Assembly: GCA_964527585.1 (NCBI GenBank)
Contig: CAZGPE010000003.1
Location: 1-64,000, forward strand
Source: Fimenecus sp964527585
GTDB taxonomy: Bacteria > Bacillota > Clostridia > Oscillospirales > Acutalibacteraceae
Reading direction: 5' to 3'
DNA length: 64,000 bases
Positions 59,925 to 64,000 of this stretch are shown here, one piece after another. The notes below the pieces were generated by a model that saw only the letters and a list, made by a program, of their open reading frames with translations, had not been told where the DNA came from and made no database searches. The stretch's first letter is position 1. Each line of letters begins with the position of its first letter. The position numbers and the translations under genes are program-made.

Positions 59925-62114
59925 GTGAGAAATATTAAAACAATAAATTCATTATGGAATTTTACAAAAAACGGCGAAACCGTAACTGTTGATTTGCCTC
60001 ATACTTGGAACGGAGACGACGGTCAGGACGGCGGAAACGATTATTTTCGTGGGACCTGTATATACGAAAAAACTCTTTCAAAAGACGAATTGCCTCAGGG
60101 CGATGAGATTTATCTTCAGTTTGATGGGGTAAATTCAACGGCAAATGTGTTTTTTAACGGAGAAAAACTTATAACGCATAACGGCGGATATTCTACATTC
60201 AGAGTCCGTCTCGATAATATCAAAGAAACTAATACAATAAAAGTCGAAGCCGATAATTCACCGAGCGATACGGTTTATCCTCAACACGCAGACTTTACTT
60301 TTTACGGCGGAATATACAGAAGCGTATCTCTTATCGGAGTGCCGAAAAATCATTTTGACCTTGACTATTACGGCTCGCCGGCAATTGCGGTTACTTCCGA
60401 AATCAAACAGAACAAAGCAACGGTTAATGTGAAAACATTCGTACACGGCAACGGTGAAGTTTATGTAAGCGTTGACGGAAAAGAACTTGTCGGTACCGAT
60501 GTTACATTTGAAATCGAAAATCCGCATTTGTGGAACGGAACCGAAGATCCGTATTTGTATCAGGCGAATGCACGACTTGTTGTTGATGGGGAAACCGCCG
60601 ATGAAATTTCAACAAAATTCGGTATTCGTTCATATAAGATAGATGCTGAAAAAGGATTTATTCTTAACGGGAAAGAATATGCTTTAAGAGGCGTTTCACG
60701 GCATCAGGATCGTCCGCATATAGGAAACGCATTGACTTTTGAGCATCACAAAGAAGATATTGACCTCATTTGCGAAATGGGGGCTAATACGGTAAGACTT
60801 GCACATTATCAGCATTCTCAGGATTTTTACAATCTTTGCGATGAAAAAGGTCTTGTTGTATGGGCTGAAATTCCGTATATTTCACAGCACCTCGAAAACG
60901 GTGTTGATAATACGAAATCGCAGATGACAGAACTTATAATTCAGAATTATAACCATCCTTGTATAGTTGTATGGGGGCTTTCCAACGAAATCACGATGAG
61001 CGGAAGCAGTAAAGCCATTGTCGATAACCATAAAATATTAAATGATTTGGCACATTCTCTCGATAAAACACGCCCTACTTGTGTAGCGGTTGTTACAACT
61101 TGCGCAATCGAAGATGAGTATGTTCATATAAGCGATGTCGTTTCATATAACCATTATTTCGGATGGTACGGCGGAAATGTCGATATGTATGGCCCGTGGT
61201 TCGATAAATTCCATAAAAAATATCCGAATACTCCGATCGGAATAAGCGAATACGGTTGCGAAGCTCTTAATTGGCATACAAGCAATCCCGAACAGGGCGA
61301 TTATACCGAAGAATATCAGGCTTATTATCATGAAGAGGTAATTAAACAGATAATCGACCGTCCGTATCTTTGGGCAACTCATGTATGGAATATGTTCGAT
61401 TTCGCAGCCGATGCAAGAGCCGAAGGCGGAGAAAACGGAATGAACCATAAAGGTCTTGTTACATTTGACCGAAAATACAAAAAAGACAGTTTCTATGCTT
61501 ATCAGGCTTGGCTGAGCGATAAACCGATGCTTCATATTTGCGGAAAACGCTATACGGACAGGGTTGAGGATAAGACAAGCGTAACCGTTTATTCGAATAT
61601 GGACGAAGTTGAACTTTTTGTCAATTCAAAGAGTGTAGAAAAGCAGAAAAAAGGAAAATATCCGTTTTTCAAATTCGAAGTTGACAATATCGGAGAAAGC
61701 ATAATTACCGCAAAGGCGGGGGATCTCACCGATGAAACGGTAATAAGAAAAACCGAAACTTTCAATGAAGCGTACCGAATGAAAGAAGAAGGAGCGGTAA
61801 TAAATTGGTTTGAAATCAATACTCCTACGGGGTACTGTTCCGTAAACGATACGGTAGGCGATATAATGTCTACCTTTACGGGAAAAATCGCAATGCTTCG
61901 TGTTGCGAAAATAATGCTCGACGCTTTGAAGGATAAATCTTCTTCCGGCAAAAAGAAAGAAAAAAGCGTTGCCGGATTCAGCATAAGTAAAGGTATGATT
62001 AAACTTGCCTACGGATTTACCGTCAAGAGAGCAATTTCTATGCTCGGTGGTAAATTTACCAAAGAACAAATCCTTAAAATCAACGATATACTCAATAAAG
62101 TAAAGAAGAAATAA
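59925..62114 (+). CDS. Glycoside hydrolase family 2 (beta-galactosidase/glucuronidase type)
   Basis: A 729-residue protein. The start is the GTG at 59925 after AGAGGTG; the earlier in-frame ATG at 59883 lies inside the promoter. It has an N-terminal jelly-roll domain (LPHTWNGDDGQDGG, YGGIYRSV), an Ig-like domain and a TIM barrel with GVSRHQDRP, the acid/base Glu355 in GLSNEITMS and the nucleophile Glu442 in GISEYG. There is no signal peptide, so it acts on imported glycosides. The C-terminus (after about 640) is an unrecognised helical, Lys-rich tail. Beta-galactosidase is the best guess but glucuronidase cannot be excluded. Confidence 0.93.
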   Translation: MRNIKTINSLWNFTKNGETVTVDLPHTWNGDDGQDGGNDYFRGTCIYEKTLSKDELPQGDEIYLQFDGVNSTANVFFNGEKLITHNGGYSTFRVRLDNIKETNTIKVEADNSPSDTVYPQHADFTFYGGIYRSVSLIGVPKNHFDLDYYGSPAIAVTSEIKQNKATVNVKTFVHGNGEVYVSVDGKELVGTDVTFEIENPHLWNGTEDPYLYQANARLVVDGETADEISTKFGIRSYKIDAEKGFILNGKEYALRGVSRHQDRPHIGNALTFEHHKEDIDLICEMGANTVRLAHYQHSQDFYNLCDEKGLVVWAEIPYISQHLENGVDNTKSQMTELIIQNYNHPCIVVWGLSNEITMSGSSKAIVDNHKILNDLAHSLDKTRPTCVAVVTTCAIEDEYVHISDVVSYNHYFGWYGGNVDMYGPWFDKFHKKYPNTPIGISEYGCEALNWHTSNPEQGDYTEEYQAYYHEEVIKQIIDRPYLWATHVWNMFDFAADARAEGGENGMNHKGLVTFDRKYKKDSFYAYQAWLSDKPMLHICGKRYTDRVEDKTSVTVYSNMDEVELFVNSKSVEKQKKGKYPFFKFEVDNIGESIITAKAGDLTDETVIRKTETFNEAYRMKEEGAVINWFEINTPTGYCSVNDTVGDIMSTFTGKIAMLRVAKIMLDALKDKSSSGKKKEKSVAGFSISKGMIKLAYGFTVKRAISMLGGKFTKEQILKINDILNKVKKK

Positions 62115-62129
62115 ACTGCGGAGAGAATT

Positions 62130-62333
62130 ATGGCGAAAATAAGATTGAATACAGATGAAGAAATCGTAAACACTGTAAAGCAAGGCTTGAAAATGCGTGG
62201 CGGTTACTGTCCTTGCAGGATTGAGAAAAAGGAAGAATACAGATGTATTTGCGAAGAATTCAAACAGCAGATAGCCGATCCCGATTTTGAGGGATACTGC
62301 CATTGTAAACTTTATTATAAAGAAAAAGACTGA
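62130..62333 (+). CDS. Ferredoxin-thioredoxin reductase catalytic-type protein
   Basis: A 67-residue protein with six cysteines in the order CPC (27-29), CIC (39-41) and CHC (57-59). This is the pattern of the FTR catalytic subunit, which uses a 4Fe-4S cluster next to a disulfide to pass electrons from ferredoxin to thioredoxin. The gaps between pairs (9 and 15 residues) differ from the plant-type enzyme (16 and 8). No variable subunit or thioredoxin is adjacent. It is 15 bases after GH2 and 12 bases before an M16 peptidase. A site GGAGAG precedes the start. Confidence 0.88.
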   Translation: MAKIRLNTDEEIVNTVKQGLKMRGGYCPCRIEKKEEYRCICEEFKQQIADPDFEGYCHCKLYYKEKD

Positions 62334-62345
62334 TAGGAGATAAAA

Positions 62346-64000
62346 ATGAAACACGGTTTCGAACAGTTGAGAGAAATACATTTGGATGAACTCGGTGCGC
62401 AAATGCATGAAATGGTTCATCAAAAAACGGGCCTGAAACTTTTATGGCTTGAAAGGGAAGAGGTAAATAAAACATTCGGTATTGCTTTTCCGACCTTTCC
62501 AAATGATGATACGGGCGTTTTTCATATAATTGAACATTCCGTTTTGTGCGGTTCGAAGAACTATCCCGTTAAAGATCCGTTTGTCGAACTCTTGAAAAGT
62601 TCAATGAACACTTTTCTTAATGCAATGACTTTTTCGGATAAGACTTTTTATCCGATAAGCAGTAAAAACGACAAAGACTTTATCAATCTTATGAGAGTTT
62701 ATCTCGACGCCGTCTTTTATCCGTCTATTTATTCCAATCCCGAATGTTTTATGCAGGAGGGCTGGCATTATGAAAAATCGGAAGACGGTTCATTGATATA
62801 TAAGGGTGTAGTGTTCAATGAAATGAAAGGCGTATATGCCGATCCCGATGCTAAACTCGAAACGGAACTCTCAAGAGCGCTGTATCCGGATAATGCTTAC
62901 GGATATGTTTCCGGCGGCGATCCGAAAAGTATACCTCAACTGACATACGAACAGTTTGTTTCAACCCATAAAAAGCATTATTCACCCGCAAATGCATTTG
63001 TTATTTTAGACGGTAAACTTGACATTGATAAAGTGCTTGAAATTATAGATGCGGAGTATCTTTGTGATATTCCCGCAGGCGAAGCGGTAAAACTTCCGGA
63101 TTTGCAAAAACCCGTTGATGCAGGTAATATTGAAGTGGAATATGAAATTTCTCCCGAAGAAGAAGCCGAAAACAGATATATTACAGCATGGGGCAGGGTA
63201 ATAGGAAAATTTGACGAGACGGAAAAGATAATCGCTCTTCGCACGCTTTCCGATGTTCTTTGCGGAAGTATTCAGGATCCGTTGAGCGCTTGTGTTGTCA
63301 ATGAAGGCTTGGCTGAATCGGTTAGTTTTGAACTTTCGGATGTTGTTTTACAGCCTCAGTTGACGATTAAGGCTCAAAATGTAAAAAAAGAAGATTTAGA
63401 CGAAGTCGAGAACAGAATATTCAAAACACTTTCCGATTTATCCGAAAACGGAATAGATAAAGAACAACTCGAAGCGGCACTTACCCATCTTGAATTCCAA
63501 ATGCGTGAAAACGATTTCGGAAGTTATCCTCAGGGGTTGATTTTCGGTATGGATATTCTTGACAGTTGGCTTTACGGCGGCGAACCCGAAAAAAATCTTG
63601 AAGTCGGTAAATATTTTTCTGAAATCAGAAATAAAATGGATAGCGGATATTTTGAGAATTTAATAAGAGAAGCCGTTCTTGATAATCCGCATCGCTGTAA
63701 AGTAACGATGATTCCTTCGAAAACCGTCGGAGAAGAGATAAGACGGGAAGAAACAAAAAAACTTTCCGAAATTTCAACTTCATTGAGTAAAGAAGATTGG
63801 GATAAAATCGAAAACAACTGCCGAAGTCTTTCCGAATGGCAAGACACTCCCGACAGTGAAGAAGCGGTGGCTACTCTTCCGAAATTAACGCTTGATGACA
63901 TAAATATAACTCCGGAAAAGCTTCCTACAAAGAATTGCGAAATTAACGGAATAAATACACTGGTTCATACTCTTAACAGCAATTCGATTGCTTATGTTAA
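62346..64000 (+). CDS. M16 family (presequence-protease type) metallopeptidase, 3' end outside window
   Basis: The first 551 codons are present and open to the window end. The inverted zinc motif HIIEH is at 60-64, with VVFNEMKGVYADP carrying the third ligand region. The layout (VFHIIEHSVLCGS, KDPFVELLKSSMNTFLNAMTF) matches the large two-module PreP/Cym1-type peptidases of about 970 residues, so roughly 40 percent is missing. These enzymes degrade short peptides in an enclosed chamber. There is no signal peptide. AGGAGAT lies before the ATG. Confidence 0.94.
   Translation, partial: MKHGFEQLREIHLDELGAQMHEMVHQKTGLKLLWLEREEVNKTFGIAFPTFPNDDTGVFHIIEHSVLCGSKNYPVKDPFVELLKSSMNTFLNAMTFSDKTFYPISSKNDKDFINLMRVYLDAVFYPSIYSNPECFMQEGWHYEKSEDGSLIYKGVVFNEMKGVYADPDAKLETELSRALYPDNAYGYVSGGDPKSIPQLTYEQFVSTHKKHYSPANAFVILDGKLDIDKVLEIIDAEYLCDIPAGEAVKLPDLQKPVDAGNIEVEYEISPEEEAENRYITAWGRVIGKFDETEKIIALRTLSDVLCGSIQDPLSACVVNEGLAESVSFELSDVVLQPQLTIKAQNVKKEDLDEVENRIFKTLSDLSENGIDKEQLEAALTHLEFQMRENDFGSYPQGLIFGMDILDSWLYGGEPEKNLEVGKYFSEIRNKMDSGYFENLIREAVLDNPHRCKVTMIPSKTVGEEIRREETKKLSEISTSLSKEDWDKIENNCRSLSEWQDTPDSEEAVATLPKLTLDDINITPEKLPTKNCEINGINTLVHTLNSNSIAYV

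Noticed and set aside
61626..62423. A 265-codon frame on the - strand across GH2 and FTR
   Set aside because: It overlaps three well-supported + strand genes, has a repetitive Phe-rich composition and no start signal.
1..64000. CRISPR arrays, insertion sequences, prophage genes, rRNA or a replication origin
   Set aside because: No repeat-spacer pattern, transposase, integrase, rRNA or DnaA-box cluster was seen. The only possible mobile remnant is the decayed frame at 599-868.

Overview
The window reads as a chromosomal segment of a low-GC, strictly anaerobic, spore-forming Firmicute of class Clostridia, most likely a gut or rumen Oscillospirales/Ruminococcaceae-type bacterium. This is an inference from several things. 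There are sporulation genes (spoIVA and a SpoIVFA/SpoIVFB-like pair). Energy metabolism is anaerobic (AdhE, an [FeFe]-hydrogenase-like protein, a flavodiiron protein, formate-tetrahydrofolate ligase). An exported protein ends in a dockerin. Ribosome binding sites are AGGAG/GAGGTG and most promoters are consensus sigma-A type (TTGACA-17-TATAAT). Gene density is high and no phage, insertion sequence, CRISPR array or rRNA was seen.

Layout. 1-1.1 kb: the end of tRNA-Thr, tRNA-Tyr with a terminator, then a 96-codon orphan gene preceded by a decayed reading frame that may be the rest of a lost two-gene module. 1.1-3.4 kb: a membrane protein gene coupled to lemA. 3.5-4.9 kb: M23 and M50 peptidases that look like SpoIVFA/SpoIVFB. 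5-12.2 kb: an ABC-F protein, a secreted Cys-rich dockerin protein with a structured leader, a DUF378 protein, spoIVA and an alpha/beta hydrolase. 12.3-16.1 kb: a DivIVA-like coiled-coil gene, an isolated fumarase beta subunit and pcrA. 16.2-21.7 kb: a carbohydrate locus (PHP hydrolase, GPH transporter, ChbG-type deacetylase) divergent from an AraC regulator and an esterase. 21.7-29.6 kb: a tight leftward operon alaS-hit-comEC-holA-rnmV-ansA plus a tiny membrane protein. 29.7-34.2 kb: a 7TM sensor kinase, a response regulator with a SARP-like output domain, and fhs.

34.2-36.5 kb holds metK behind a SAM-I riboswitch and ribU behind an FMN riboswitch, both with readable terminators. 36.6-42.9 kb: a small membrane protein, an MFS transporter with manA leftward, and rightward TauE/SafE exporter, sulfatase and GPH symporter. 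43-47.7 kb: an aminotransferase, ispD-ispF, then a self-contained pair of a membrane protein and a condensation-domain acyltransferase. 47.8-53.8 kb: a LysR regulator and a fermentation block, adhE, an APH-like kinase and the hydrogenase-like gene, with a perfect Rex operator before adhE. 53.8-59.8 kb: a TrpXYZ-type ABC transporter, a nitroreductase with an ArsR regulator, a LUD protein and a flavodiiron protein. 59.9-64 kb: a GH2 glycosidase, a ferredoxin-thioredoxin-reductase-like protein and the 5' part of an M16 peptidase cut by the window end.

Two themes recur. One is glycan scavenging: GH2, sulfatase, deacetylase, esterase, two GPH symporters, ManA and the dockerin protein. The other is redox control of fermentation: Rex operator, AdhE, hydrogenase, flavodiiron protein and FTR. 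Most genes belong to known families. The least understood parts are the condensation-domain/membrane-protein pair, the LemA partner gene, the sensor-regulator-fhs arrangement and the switch-like leader of the dockerin gene.
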